Assembly (NCBI GenBank): GCA_964019165.1
Contig: OZ025276.1
Span: 5,641,840 to 5,705,839, forward strand
DNA: 64,000 nucleotides
DNA from: Mastigias papua
Lineage: Eukaryota > Cnidaria > Scyphozoa > Rhizostomeae > Mastigiidae
Reading direction: 5' to 3'
In this document: positions 22,083-38,165 of the stretch, piece by piece
How positions within the stretch are numbered: the stretch's first letter is position 1
Layout of the letters: every line of letters starts with the position of its first letter
Made by a program: the position numbers and the translations under genes
The notes under the pieces: model-generated
What the model was told of the DNA's origin: nothing
Databases searched by the model: none
The model's input: the letters and a program-made list of their open reading frames with translations, nothing else

Positions 22083-24498
22083 ACGCAATTGTAGGTCCCG
22101 TTTAGCTTACATCTTGCCCCCCCCCTTCCAGAGTGTCATATCTGAGATACGGTAAGTACCATATTTGCAGTTACTCTATCTTCTGGTTACCCATTATTAC
22201 CTATATCTTCTTATGTCATGTTCCCCTTTGTTACCCTTCCAGCTATTTGCTTCCTGCGTCCTGCTTAAAGTATTATCTCTTCACCTCTTTTTTAGTACAG
22301 TATGTGCTGCCTCTACTACCTTCCACCTACATCCTTAGTGGTTAGCCATTGTAATGTTTCTGTTTCCAGGTCATTATGGTTATCTTTGCAGCGTTTACCA
22401 TGTGTTAGCCTGCAGTTACATCTTATTCTTCGCGCTATATTCTATATTTTGTCACGTGCCCATATTTTATGCTTCCCCTCATCCGCATTTTACAGCCATT
22501 CCACACATTGGATTAGTTGTGCGTTGGTTGTTACCTCATTTATTTCTATACTTCCCCCCCCCCCCTTCTCAGAGAGTTCCGTTATTCGCACGAGCTATCT
22601 TTACCTAGCCCTATTTTCCCTGGGTCCCAGCACTTATCTAGGGTATTATCCCATACACTCCCTATTTTCCGTCCCCACCGCTTGCGCACTAGCTGGGCTG
22701 CGTCGATAATGCGTTCACTCTATAGACCTTAGCTCATCATCACCAGTTTATACTTGTTATTGTTGCTTTGCAATACATCTCGCCTTTACGCCTCTAAGGT
22801 ATACTTCGCAGGTCTCATCTGATAGTGTTTTAGGTCATATAGTAGTCATTTGCTTGCTTACCTTGCGGTAGTAATACTCTGTTTCAACTCACTTGTTCCT
22901 TGGACTTTTGCACTAATCAATCACTACGACACGTAATCTTTTGTTTATTTCTTAATTTCTTGGGCGCAAACAAATGGAATTTCGCTTGATGAGTCACCAG
23001 CCTGACTGGTTTCAGTCACACATGCTTGTCATTCGATAGACATGCATCACGTCAGCAAGTTCAGAATCCATTGTGAATATTGTGGATCAGAAAACAGTTC
23101 CGGTTTAATGCCCAGCAAAACAGGATCGCAGATCGCCTGACCAAGTTCTATGTGCTACTACCTGAAGTCAGGTATCCAGAAATGATAAGTCCTCACGTCC
23201 GTTCCACCATTATCACAGGAGCAATGAGAGTCAGCTAGACTGTCTCCCATCCCAATATAATGTTCCTTAGTTAAATCATTGTTGATCAGGACTACTTTAC
23301 AAGGCAACACTCAATACCTGTGACAGTACGTCGGTCACGTTGTTCTCGCAAATATCTTCTATAAAAGCTGAAGATTTCGCCTACCCACTCACGAAAGCTA
23401 CTTCCAAATAGCTGTCCTCACTACAGAAGTGCAGGTCGCTGCAGACATTTGCCTTTACTCAAACCACTGCAATTCTACTCTGGATGATCAGAAAGGGTTT
23501 TGTAGCAGAACTCAGCAACTGTGTTGAGCCTATGAAGTTAAGACATCCACAGAACAACATCAATGATCAGAGGATCTCCATTACTAACTTTGCGGGGACA
23601 GGACGGTTTGCACACATATATCTAGCAGACTTGAAACGCTCGGAGAAAGCTCGTGAAAGTAGTATGCAAGGTGGCAAAAGCAGACTTTCCGTTAAACATT
23701 CTTGTCACTAGCAAGTGACGGTAATTCTATTTTTAGTTCTAGTCTTAATGCCTATTGTATTATGGTAGTCCCATAATTGGTAGCACCCTCCCCCCCCCCG
23801 TATTACGCAGGCTCATACCTAGTTTTATCGCAGCTTGGGGGTATCTTGGCGCATCTTGGAAGTCAGGCCACCAAATTTGGTGGCAGTATGCTACAACTTA
23901 GGCAGTAATGTACTTAGTATATATTCGTTCGTCCTAATATCATGTTTAGCTAGAAATACCTTGTGCCCAGTTAGCTCTTGGAGGAAAAAATTTCCCTCTC
24001 TCGTGGCTCCTGGGTGCCGTAGTAGTGCTATCCTGGATGGTCAATGGGAGAGTAATGACCCTCTCAGACCAGCAGCGAAATACGTGTACTATTAACACAG
24101 CAGAAATAAATAGTGTATCAGTAGCAATGTTAAAGAGTTCTCAAGGTGCCCTAGGCAACCCATGGAGGAAAAATTCACCCCCCCCCCCCCCCATTTGGAC
24201 CTGGAACCATGTGTACAGCAAGTGATGAAGCGTATTAGTAGTGAATATGATAATGCTTATCGTAGCACCCCGGGCAACCCACAGGGACGGAAGTCACTCC
24301 CTGTGTGGACCTGGGGAAACCAAGTGCGTTTAATGCTAGTATGTATCAGTCATTCACTATTACGTAACATTTGAGCCAGATACGACCTCAATAGCTCCCA
24401 AGTTCGTCTATTTCTTAGTTCTTACTACTCTATGCTGTTTGTCGCGCGCACCTACAATCTTGGACATAAATTACTGGACTTTTGCTCATTTTTCTGTC
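22083..24498. other. Gene-free stretch with poly-C tracts and weak repeats
   Basis: No supported gene. C/T-rich low-complexity sequence occupies about 22100-22720, poly-C runs occur near 22118, 22555, 23792 and 24178, and around 23950-24330 an imperfect repeat recurs (GGAGGAAAAA..., then GGCAACCCA). Composition is more GC-balanced than the element copies, suggesting host DNA. Overlapping reading frames of 60-135 codons here lack any family signature. Confidence 0.5.
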
Positions 24499-24622
24499 AC
24501 CCCCTTTCCCCCTAAATCAATGTTGTTCTCGACGAAGATATTTATGCTTGATACAAGGAGAAGCTTCTTTCACTAAAATCTAACAAAAGAACAACATTGA
24601 TAGGTGGGGGGAAGGGGGAAAA
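24499..24622. other. Inverted repeat at the end of copy B
   Basis: About 30 bases (24499-24529) reappear inverted at 24589-24622, both with poly-C/poly-G and a TCAATGTTGTTCT / AGAACAACATTGA core, separated by about 60 bases. The truncated protease of copy B stops at the edge of this fold-back, so it may mark a rearrangement breakpoint. Confidence 0.6.
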
Positions 24623-24990
24623 CTAGTGTCAAAATCTTGAGCAGACAGTCCGGATATATTTTGTCCATGATTGTAGGCTGCATATGAGTCAATCGACGTT
24701 TACGGAGTAAAGAATAATTTTCCGATATAATGGCTGTTGGCTTTAAACCATATGAATCAAAATATTCAATATTCTTACTACTATAATAAAAACACACCCA
24801 ATGTGTGCCATTAGATGTACTATGATCTAAGTTTAAAACATAAAATGCAGGGTTCGAATTTGTAATATCTGTAGTTAATTTATCACGTGCGAAAATACCA
24901 GAAAATCGGTCATTTAAATTCATATAATCAATCCATTGTTGTAAATAGGTGTTGCTAGTGGAATCATCTTTAGATTTTAAAGGAGGATAT
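24623..24990 (-). pseudogene. Adenain-like protease, truncated, copy B
   Basis: The first two thirds of the protease are readable: STSNTYLQQWIDYM, NGTHWVCFYY with the catalytic His, and YFDSYGLKP with the Asp. After NYSLL the similarity ends and neither the Gln nor the catalytic Cys region (SKACGYFC in copy A) is present. The break coincides with the inverted repeat at 24499-24622. Not a working protease. Confidence 0.75.
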
Positions 24991-25783
24991 TCAATAATGG
25001 CACGTTTTTGAAAGGGCTGTTATTTGCCGAATAGGATTCCCTTTCCGTTCACTCTTTTGATCTGTTTTTTAACTCCATAACCTTCTACTCCTTTTATATC
25101 ATATTGATCATAAAAATCAGGTGCATTATATGGTTCCCATTTATTAATTGAAGCAGTCACTTCTGGTTATTTAACAACAGATTGTTTAGAATCAGGTATT
25201 GGTATTTTTGATCTATGTGTTTTATAACCATCTGTATCTGGCGGTGTATTATGAAGGCCCTTGTCTGTTAGAGTCCCCAGAAAACCCCCTCTTTGCCCAC
25301 TTCCAGACATCATAATTTGATCAAATTTAGCTTTGTCACTTTTATTCAATTTTTGAATTTCATTGGTTATATTTGCCATTGCAGCTACAATATCACGCAT
25401 TTTTTATCAATCAATCCATTTCCCATAATATCATCTAACGCCATAGAACCCAGAGATGATGAAATGCCGGTAGCGAGGCCTGGTATAATAGTTTTAGTCA
25501 AAGTTGGGACTATTTTACTCGAAACATTTGTTAAAGCCGGTAAAATACTCGATAATATCGAAGCACCGTGTTGTTTCATCGATCAATAATGCGATGTATA
25601 AAAGCTTATAATTACTGGTTTTCCTTTCATAATTTTATTATATTGCACTTTATTCACGTAAATTATATCACCATTTTTTTCATATGATAATTCTACCTTT
25701 ACATTAATGTTTTCTTTTTTTTGATATCCTTTAGCTAATCTTTCTTTTTGATATTTTGTTAATTTCACAAAAACAGGTATCAT
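24977..25783 (-). pseudogene. pVI-like minor capsid protein, frameshifted, copy B
   Basis: N-terminal part from Met at 25783 (LTKYQKERLAKGY, KIMKGKP) runs to a stop at 25583. The glycine/leucine-rich part (GASILSSILPALT, PGLATGISSSLGSMALDDI) is in the next frame and the GGFLGTL block in a third (25167-25400). The expected tail PLLNILL ends at 24977, overlapping the protease. At least three frame changes. Confidence 0.7.
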
Positions 25784-25814
25784 TCCTATATAATAATAAA
25801 TATATTAACTGAAA

Positions 25815-27086
25815 TTATCTTATAATTTGTGTTCTGTCATTAATTACTGAAAGTTTAAATGTTTGCTCACATAAAAGCAAACTGTAAATTGTATATGCTT
25901 TATTGGGTGTATCATTCAGTGAATATCTACACTCAATTATATTATTAGATTGTTTGAGAATATCAGAAATATTCGAAAAAATGTCAAAGTTTAGGATCAT
26001 AAATGAAGTTTCAAATAGGTCATAGTTTATAAATACACCCTCTCTTGTGTTTCACTCATTCATGTACTTTAATAATATGTTATATGGTATAATTGGTTTA
26101 TTCACACAGTCATATCCATCCCTAGGCAAATAGGTATTGTCGTTTAATCTCAAATCCGCGTTCGTTATTTTGAAATCTGATGTGTTGTTTTCAAAAGAAT
26201 TTTTCAATTGGTCACTATTATTTTCTGTATATGACAAAAAATAAGTGCCGGGGTTTAAGTACATTGTTTACAATGACATAAGAATATTGTTTATGCACTA
26301 ATCCAGGGTTTATAAATATAATTTCTTTCAACTAATTTACGGTTGTAGGTGCTTTTAACATTTTCCAGAATTTTTCTTTATCTGTAGGATTTAATATTAA
26401 TTTATCATAACATAACCATATATCTTTAACTTCAACTGATGCAATATCCACACCTACCGCCCTATGGATAAGCATATCGTCATTTCCTATTTTTAATTCA
26501 ATACCTAAATTCGAAGGAGGCATGATTTGGTTATAAAACGATGCAAAGAACTCTGAATTTCTCAACTCAATTAAACAGTGAATATCATCATTTTTACTTA
26601 TTGACATACGTTTATGATAATTCTCGTTATATGTAGCATTATCAGAGAAAACAGCATTTGATGTATTAACAGTAGTATACTTCCCAATATCAATACCCCT
26701 TACTTTATCTGGATAACAAAACTAGTTTGGCCGGCACTTGAGCCATATTCTTGAGTATATTCAAGTAGATTTTTCGTATTCGTATAAAAATTTAAATCAT
26801 CTGCTTCATAAACTTCCTTACCGTTTGATTTTATTAATAACTTTTGCACCAGCGAACATGTATCACTTGCTATGGCAATGATATCATTCGCCGTATACGC
26901 TGTACCATCTGTCTTATTAACACGAATAATAATATAAAAATATGAGTAATACCAATCATTTAACATATAATCATTTACATTTATAACAAAATTAAACTTC
27001 TATTGTCCAGCTTTAATAGGTAAGTTAGGGTTTAGTGTAATATGATCCCGTTCTTTACAATATTTTCTAAAATCAATTGAACTCAT
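25815..27086 (-). pseudogene. Major capsid protein candidate, heavily broken, copy B
   Basis: Starts at 27086 after an AT-rich motif (MSSIDFRKYCKERDH). A TAG lies near 27001, then LNDWYYSYFYI and LLIKSNGKEVYEADD (26966-26700), a frame change near 26705, FFASFYNQIMPP and IWLCYDKLIL (26607-26332), another near 26330, and a C-terminal KAYTIYSLLL ending at 25815. Same protein as at 211-1475 and 62680-63830. Confidence 0.65.
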
Positions 27087-27107
27087 CTTATATAATATAT
27101 ATTATAA

Positions 27108-27464
27108 TTATTCATCACATTTCTTTTTAATATCATAAATTTTAACATCTTCATTGTTGTTTTCATATATTTTTTGAATTTCTTTTTCAATAATACCACC
27201 ACTAGCTGGTTTTATAGGGTTTATATTTATAGGTTCTTTTTTCCCTTCAAAAATTTTATTCGCAACTTTTTCACCTGCTTTTTTTGCTATCGGCTCAACG
27301 GCAGACTTAGCTGCTGTTTCTAAAACCTTCTTTGTTGATTCACTAGCTAAGTTTTTAGTAGCTGAATTAAACATTGATTTAAAAACATCACTGATTCCAT
27401 CACCACTCGTGTCTTGAGTGTAATTATTATAATTTATTCTAACTGGTTTTAACCTTCTATTCAT
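27108..27464 (-). CDS. Protein X, complete, copy B
   Basis: 118 residues, the only unbroken full-length X here. N terminus basic with a KPVRINYNNYTQDTSGDG block, then VFKSMFNSATKNLASEST and an alanine/lysine-rich helical stretch (AAKSAVEPIAKKAGEKVANKIF), then the IIEKEIQKIYENN tail. It resembles a small basic virion or DNA-associated protein, but no family is recognised. Its ATG overlaps the TGA of the minor capsid candidate (ATGA), implying tight coupling of the two genes. Confidence 0.6.
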   Translation of the reverse strand: MNRRLKPVRINYNNYTQDTSGDGISDVFKSMFNSATKNLASESTKKVLETAAKSAVEPIAKKAGEKVANKIFEGKKEPININPIKPASGGIIEKEIQKIYENNNEDVKIYDIKKKCDE

Positions 27465-28235
27465 CTTATACTATATAATACAATAATTTTAAATATTCGT
27501 AAAAATAAAACCATTGAAATTTCAGTGTCTTTCAAATCTATTGGACGGCCGAGACCATCCTAAATTTTAATATTAAATTTTTTGTTATATTATTAGTGTT
27601 TATTTTATGGTATGTTAAATTTTTGTCGATGAATTTAAGTGTATCCGATATGGTAATTTCTTGTCGAAAACATATAAAGAACGCTATCGTTTTGAAATCC
27701 GTTATAGTTACTTGAACGTATTATTGAAGAAGCTCTTATTACTATATTATCCACAGAATTTGTGATATTTGAGGTTAAACTACCACAAGTACTAGATATT
27801 ACTAAAGAATTAAAGCCGATTAATTTTCCGAATTCAAGATTACTTCTAAAGTCCACGTGAAAGTTCTCTTTTAACTCAATGAAGCATTTTTTCAATGATG
27901 AAACATAATAAATTTGAATACTGTTTTTATCCATATTTTGTTATGACTCAAGGTGGTTTGATATATAATTTGTAAGGTCACTATAAGTGTAATTTCCTGA
28001 AGGAAAAGATATCGTGGTCCAACTCATGCCATTATTAGACAAGTACCTTTTTACATTTTTGCGCATCTATATTATTCCATGTATATGACATTGTTATCGA
28101 TTGTAATGCTATATAATTATCAGTATCTGATGGTAATGTTAAGCCGTCCCTGCTCATATTAACTATAAAATCATGGTTTTTACCCCAGATTTTATCATAT
28201 GTTTTTCTAGTGTCAATAATTCTCGGGATATCCAT
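27461..28235 (-). pseudogene. Minor capsid (penton-like) candidate, frameshifted, copy B
   Basis: About 257 codons from Met at 28235 (MDIPRIIDTRKTYDKIWG). Recognisable blocks: VNMSRDGLTLPSDTDNYIAL, MSYTWNNID, NYTYSDL, IELKENFHVDFRSNL, NITNSVDNIVIRAS and, in another frame, GLGRPIDLKD. It is strand-rich and of the size of a single jelly-roll penton protein, and sits upstream of X and the major capsid in every copy. The penton assignment is inference from size and position. Frame changes lie near 28040, 27935 and 27600. Confidence 0.5.
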
Positions 28236-28255
28236 TATAATATATAATATTATAT
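28233..28255 (-). promoter_or_regulatory. AT-rich gene-start motif before the minor capsid candidate
   Basis: On the minus strand ATATTATATATTATA runs straight into the ATG at 28235, matching the motif of the other copies. Confidence 0.45.
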
Positions 28256-28332
28256 CATATCAAATGTTTTTTAATATATTTATGATATTTTTTATGAGAT
28301 ATATGTTTATTACCTGTTAATTAGTCTATTAT

Positions 28333-28458
28333 ATTAAAGCATGATTTTTAACATTTTCCGTAGCATTTTCTGTGTTCAATATTGGTGTTAAATTTTTGAG
28401 ATCATTATATAAATCACCTGGTGTTTTATTATTAATGTTAATGTCTTGATGCGATGTT
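28333..28458 (-). pseudogene. Protein Z, C-terminal fragment beyond the LINE, copy B
   Basis: Encodes the end of Z (DLYNDLKNLTPIL, NATENVKNHALI), separated from the remainder at 32887-33913 by the LINE at 28459-32886. Joining points fall between the LTN and QDI codons by comparison with copy D (LTNQDTN). Confidence 0.65.
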
Positions 28459-28518
28459 CTTCACTCGGTGAGACGTATCTTATAAAGCTCCGAGGCAAAG
28501 TTTATAATTTATTTAATT

Positions 28519-29154
28519 TTGTGTGTGGAACGCATATTAAACACGAATAACGAAATCATACGCGCATTAGAAGATCTGCTCAAACCTATAAACAAGAAAC
28601 TAGACGACCTTCTGACAAAAGAAGATTTCAATAACCTGAGTATGGGCCTACGCCAGGAGATAGCGCAAGTGGAATCGAAGGTCGATCAAGTTGCAAGTGA
28701 GCTAAATGATGTTCAACAATATTTGAGGAGATACGACCATCGTATATTCAATGCCCCGGTAGCAGAAATTGCAAACAAGGAAATCTTCGACTGGGCTTTT
28801 GAATATTTTAACCATCAATTGGGCGTCAATATTGATAAAAAGGATATTGATAGGGCGCACCGTATTGGGAAAGAGAAAGGAGGTAAGGTTCAGATAATCG
28901 TCCGCTTCTGCTCATAGCAGCCTAGATGCATGGTTTTCCGGAACAGAAGAAGTGGTAACTATCCTATCAGGGTTGATCTAACCAAGAGAAACGTGGCCTT
29001 TTTTAATGATTTCAAAGATCTACTGCCACAGTACTCCACCATGGCAAAGTATGCATTCATTGACATCAACTGCAAAATCGGAGTAAAGCTTCAAGACGAT
29101 AACTTATTTTTTCCAAAGTCTCTAGTGGAGCTGAAAAGCAAGCTAGAACCATAA
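28519..29154 (+). pseudogene. LINE ORF1 (coiled-coil, RNA-binding type), broken
   Basis: Residues 1-70 form a heptad-like coiled coil (NKKLDDLLTKEDFNNL, VESKVDQVASELNDVQQYL), followed by an RRM-like block with the family hallmark DRAHRIGKEKGGKVQIIVRF. A stop at 28915-28917 and a frame change separate the end (RRSGNYPIRVDLTKRN, LVELKSKLEP). ORF1 proteins of this kind coat LINE RNA. Confidence 0.65.
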
Positions 29155-29159
29155 AGAAA

Positions 29160-30003
29160 TACTGAAATTTGTTAACGAATAACCACCACTACTTTTGTAT
29201 TACTTCCTCGGAGTTTTTGGAAAAGTTGTGTAGAACCGTGTGTAGAATTTTGCTGTTATCTTTTGCATTCGCTGAGGTAAGTGGTTTGCATAAGCTGACA
29301 AAAACAGGTTTACAAATATTTTTCTGGATCAGTTTAATCTTATCATATCTTAATAGGTGCATTAAAATGAAGGGTAAACGTTTGAAACGTTACAAAACTA
29401 AAATTACGTATAGTGAGCCAAATTTTGCACACCAATTCAAAATAATTTTGCTACTGCTGTTTGCTTTTCAAGTTAATTCAATCTAAATGCAAACAAGAGA
29501 TGCTATTTCACTGTCAATATAAAAGTTTACCACTTTTTTAGACTCGACTTGGCCTGAGAGATTACTTTTACGTCGGAAATTGTTTGCGGTCAAATTATTT
29601 CAAAATTTTCTCCTCACGTTATTTGATTCTAATCCTGCTATTAATTTCTGGAAATGTTCATCCCTATCCTGGGCCCTGTTCAGTTCGACATAACTGCTCC
29701 TTATGTAGAAAAACGCTTGTTTAGAAGAGCGTATTATTTGTTGCAGTGCGTGTGATTCTTGGTGCCATGTTGCTTGTTTAAACGTTTCATTTCCCCAGGG
29801 AGAGCCAAACGGGAATAATGCAGCATGGATTTGCAGTCTTTCTTCCTCCTGTAGCTTTTCTTCTGACCTTTTGTCATCACGCATCACAAATTTTAATTCC
29901 ACAAACAGCTTCTTGATCCTTGATGAGGTACCAGAACAACACTATGTTACCAACTTAAATTGAAAACCTGACGACATTCACAATCTGACTTGTCACAATC
30001 AAG
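29160..30003 (+). other. LINE spacer between ORF1 and ORF2
   Basis: No clear LINE domain. A 105-residue plus-strand frame with hydrophobic stretches (29169-29486) and a 100-residue minus-strand frame (29600-29902, with SSYVELNRAQDRDEHF) are open but match nothing I recognise. Confidence 0.4.
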
Positions 30004-32815
30004 CACTAAAAGTTCTTACTGTAAACGTAAATCATATTTTAGCGAAACGAATAGAACTGTTGCAATATTTAGAAGACAACAGCATTGATATTTTGATTGC
30101 CTGTGAGACAAAAATCGATGAAAATATATGTGACTCCGAATTAGGGTTAGAAAATTTTGATATTTATAGGAAAGACCGAAATATTCACGGGGGAGGTGTT
30201 CTTGTTGCAGTAAAGAAACACTTAAAATCTAGACAACTAGAAATAACAGAGACTGAATGTGAGCTCGTCTGTATTAAACTGATAGTCGAAAGTACGAGAC
30301 CAGTTGCTATCTGCGCCTTTTACCGCCCACCATCATCTACCCTCGAAGCAATGGAAAAATTTGAAAGATGCATTAATGCAAATGGTTGCATCCAGGAATA
30401 CTACCCTTCTATTAAGAGGAGATTTTAATTTACCGGATATCGATTGGGAAACGAATGCATTAAAAGAAATTCCGTCATACCAAAAAGAGTCTAGGTTGTT
30501 TTTGGAAGCTGTTTCGGGGTTAGGTTTAAAACAGTTTATTGATTTCCCAACAAGGGGGGATAGTATACTTGACCTGATTCTAACTAACCAAGAGTTTATT
30601 GTAAATAATGTGATATCTTGTCCCGGTGTTTCAGACCACGACATGATAATGTACGACTTTCACGTAAAAGCCGAAAAAATTATTAACAGAACAAGGAAAG
30701 TTTATTTATATCATAAAGCTGACCTAGTTGGTCTTAAAAACTTTCTGCAGAGTGCATTTTCAAATTTTAGAGTACATGCGTCATCCATGAATGTCGAGAC
30801 TCAATGGGTATATTTTAAAAGTAAGTTACTTGAAGCTGTCGATAACTTTGTCCCTTCCAAAGTTTTAAAATCAAACTCCGGTCTGCCATGGGTCGATTAC
30901 AAAATTCGTCGTGAAATTCGCAAAAGAGAACGTCTCTATGAAAAGGCAAAGAGATCAGGATCTCCTATTGACACTCAAGCATTCAAATGCCAAAAAAGAA
31001 GAGTTAAGTATTTAATAAATGCTAGCCACGATGAATACGTCAATAACTATATTCTAAATGATGAAAGTATCAAAACAAAGCGATTTTGGAAATATGTCAA
31101 ATTGAAAAGGTCGTATAATTCGTCCATTAAGTGTCTCATTAGAAATAATCAAGTATTTATTAAGTCCAAAGGCATTTTAAACGCTTTAAATGAGACTTTC
31201 TATGAAGCTTTTAGCCATGATGAACAATTGGAGAATGTAAATCTAGATTCTGATGATAACGGTAATTTATTTAATATTTATATAATATGCCAAAGATTGA
31301 GGTAACTTTTCAAGCTATCAAAAAACTCATTGATGGACTTGACTCCAAAAAGTCTCCAGGGCCTGATAAGATAAGCCCTGGGAAACTGAAACTAATTGCA
31401 CATGAAGTAGCAAAGTTTCTGGAAGTCATTTATAAAAATTCTGTGGCAACCTCTGAAATACCAGAGGACTGGAAGATGGCAAATATTACCCCTCTTCATA
31501 AAAAAGGAGCGAAAAATAATCCATCTAATTATAGACCCATCTCACTCACTTCGATTCCCTGCAAACTTCTTGAGCATATAATAAAATCTTCTATGTATAA
31601 CCATCTGGAAAAATATTGACTTATTACAAACAAGCAACATGGTTTCAGGAAGCACTTTTCTTGCACGACTCAACTTTTATCCCTTGTTCATGATTTATGC
31701 CAAGCAATAAACGCTAAAGGGCAAACTGATATTATATTCCTCGATTCCTCAAAGGCCTTTGACAAAGTTTCACATAGAAAACTTTTACAGAAATTAAATA
31801 GCTACCGTTTTAGAAGTCAGAGCCATTCTTGGATAAGAAGTTTCTTATCATCTAGAACTCAAGCAGTCGTTATGGATGGTGACAGGTCCTTCCCTTGTGA
31901 AGTGCCCTCTGGGGTTCCCCAGGTGACAGTTCTTGGCCCCATCCTCTTTTTGATATACATTAACGATATTGTAGATGGTTTACAATCCAATATTAACCTA
32001 TTCGCTGATGATTGTGCTTTATATCGAAAAATAGAGACAGAAGAAGATAATAAAATATTACAGGATGATTTAAATTTGCTACATAATTGGGGGATACGGT
32101 GGAATATGGATTTTAATGTCTCAAAATGCTTTTCAATGATGGTTATCCTGAATAGAAATGTTATTCATTGTAACTATCATATAAACGGGGTACCAGTTCA
32201 AAACGTAGATTCATACAAATATCTCGGGGTTCACATTACTTCTACATGCAGTAGAATAAAACAGTAGATTATATGATAGGTAATGCAAATAAAACTCTAG
32301 GGCTGCTCAAAAGGAATCTCTCATCCTGCTCGAGTCATATCAAAGAGAGATTGTATTTGTCACTGGTTCGTCCCCACCCCGAGTATTCTTGCGAAGTTTG
32401 GTCACCAAACACCGAAGAATTAAAGCATAGGGTGGAAATGGTTCAAAGGCATGCAGCCCGCTTTGTAAAAAATGACTACCGTCAAACATCTAGTGTCACT
32501 GCCATGCTTAAGGAGCTTAAGTGGGATACTTTAGAATCGAGAAGGACACTTTTCCAATTGAAATTCGTTCATAAAATGTTCACCAGTCAAGTGGCTCTAA
32601 ACCCTTTTGACTATTTTGAAAGAAACACTTACAGTAGTTTAAGAAATTCCCATTCGAAAAAACTCATATTAAAGTTTGCTCGTGTAAATGTTGTTAAAAC
32701 CTCTTTCTTTTACTCTATTGTACCGTTATGGAAAAGTCTGCCAACCAATGTTATTGAGCAAGTGAATTCAGATGTCTTCTTTGATTTATGCAAAGCACAT
32801 ATCTCAGCGAATTAA
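30004..32815 (+). pseudogene. LINE ORF2 (endonuclease and reverse transcriptase), broken
   Basis: The endonuclease begins with LKVLTVNVNHI and shows CETKIDE, IHGGGVLVAV, FYRPP, then after a frameshift near 30390 GDFNLPDIDW and SDHDMIM. The reverse transcriptase has KSPGPDKISP, NYRPISLTS, FLDSSKAFDKVSH and LFADDCALY. Breaks: frame change near 30390 and near 31290, TGA at 31617-31619, and stop/frame change near 32268. The C-terminal tail matches other CR1/L2 LINE ends (LYLSLVRPHPEYSCEVW, FFYSIVPLWKSLP). Confidence 0.75.
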
Positions 32816-32886
32816 CGTTGTGTTACAACATTTGTATCGACCATTGTGTCGTTAAATGTATATATATGGTGATGATGATGATGATT

Positions 32887-33913
32887 TGTTAATTGTTGCA
32901 AGTCTTGATACATTTCTTGATTATCGTTTCCCGCTACAATCGATCCTCGTAGTAGATCAATTCGTTTCTGTTTGTCTTGTGGCGTTAAATTAATAGGACC
33001 ATTACCCACTAATCGCGTTTTACCATTACGTTTTTTTGCCATCCCTGATAATTTATTTAACTCATTGAAAATCTCAATTGATAATTTACTGTACTTTTCT
33101 CGGATTATATCGCTTTTACTAAGAGATCAATAGTGTCTATATCACCCTTATTTGTATATGTAATATCACCACTATCAATAGCCGCTTCTATAATCATTTT
33201 TTTCAATAATTTATCCATATTAATGTATATTTTCTCATTATATTTTGAATTAACGATTTTACAACAATTTCGTTTCTTCTTAATACCATCCGCCTGTGTG
33301 ATATATTTTCTGCTTGAGAGAAAGACACTCATTACAGCTTTATATATTTTACAGCTTCATTATACATATTTAAAATTTCTTCATCACTCTCGTTTAATGT
33401 AGAACCTTTTAATCCTGAAAGAGATTATTGTAAAGATCTTAAAGATTTCTTTTTTATTTCACCTTCTAATTCTTCATTTGATAATTTGAGGATGTTGTTT
33501 AATGCAATGATATCAACTTTAGGTAATATGTTATCTTTCCCTGGTAATTTTATATCCTTTTTATCAGCTAATTTATCTAAAAATTCAAGTTCTTGTTCTA
33601 TAAAACTACTCATTATATTTAATGTTTTCTTTATTTTATCATCAATAGGTAATAAATCGCTTTGTGTCTTATTTTTCTTTTTATAATATGGCAATGAATT
33701 AACAATATCCTCGACCATTTGATCATTTTTCTCTTCAATCGCATTAATCAATTACCGATTGCTCTCTGTAATTGGTTTATATTTTTCTATATTTTCAAAT
33801 TCTCTGTCCTTATTTTCATTCTCAAAATTACGATTCATTTCTTCTATATGAATAAGACTTTTCCTAGCAGTAATATGTTTTTGTATTATTTTATCATAAT
33901 CACTTAAATCCAT
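32887..33913 (-). pseudogene. Protein Z, main part, copy B
   Basis: Starts at 33913 after an AT-rich motif. The N-terminal ~60 residues are a charged coiled coil (DLSDYDKIIQKHITARKSL), then MVEDIVNSLPYYKKK, LPGKDNILPKVDIIALN, a lysine-rich block with IKKKRNCCKIVN, YINMDKLLKKMIIEAAI, and MAKKRNGKTRLVG with LLRGSIVAGNDN. Stops lie near 33751, 33425 and 33105. No domain recognised; a Polinton-specific protein between PolB and the capsid genes. The LINE interrupts it at 32886. Confidence 0.6.
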
Positions 33914-34023
33914 TATATAATATATATTCGAATAATTACTTAATATGTAATTATATCTTCATATAAATATATATTGTGCAATTATGTAATAAAATAAGTG
34001 CTTTATATGTAATGTTTTTTATA

Positions 34024-37637
<3,614 letters not shown>

Positions 37638-37641
<4 letters not shown>

Positions 37642-38152
37642 AATTGTATTGGTTTTAAACGGAACTTTTTATAATATTTTCGTAAAAATTCACGTTTTTG
37701 TTCTCTACTAGAATATAATTGGTCATCCTCCATCAGAAGACCATCTTCTGTTGATTTACTTTTTACATCATATAAATTAAACATTCTTTTCAAAGCACTT
37801 TTATCTTTTGTTATAAATTCATTATTATTTTGTTCACCTACTACTTCCTGAGCAAATTCTTGAGCTATTTCATCAGGTTTCACTACTTAATAATCTTCTT
37901 CCTCTATATCGTATTGTTCTCGTTCTGGTGAAATATAATAATCAACTGTAGCGTTATTATTTTCATCACCAAATTCTTCACTTGGTTTAGTATAATAAGT
38001 GATTAATAAATTTAAAATTATTTGCTCTTTATAGTTAAATTTATTTTATCATTCATAATAGCCTTTTTTGCAAGGAATATAATTTCATCTTTGTGTTTGT
38101 GTATTTAATAAAATACTCTTATATGTTCTTAAATATTTCTCTATTTTTTATT
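37638..38152 (-). pseudogene. P47-like small protein, broken, copy B
   Basis: Counterpart of 47350-47893. Only the C-terminal half is clear: SALKRMFNLYDVKSK, DDQLYSSREQKREFLRKYY. The upstream half, to about 38152, is broken by several stops. Lies between the integrase and PolB. Function unknown. Confidence 0.5.
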
Positions 38153-38165
38153 AATCATATATATT

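Larger units (their letters stand above)
28459..32886 (+). mobile_element. CR1/L2-like LINE inserted in protein Z of copy B
   Basis: About 4.4 kb, plus strand. It has ORF1 with a coiled coil, ORF2 with apurinic-type endonuclease and reverse transcriptase, and a (GAT)n/(TGA)n tail at 32873-32886, typical of L2/CR1-type elements. A short TTGAT-like duplication may flank it. ORF1 and ORF2 are both interrupted, so it is inactive. Confidence 0.75.

Noticed and set aside
22133..22732. Four overlapping plus-strand frames of 70-135 residues
   Set aside because: C/T-rich low-complexity sequence gives open frames by composition; no domain, and all three frames are open at once.
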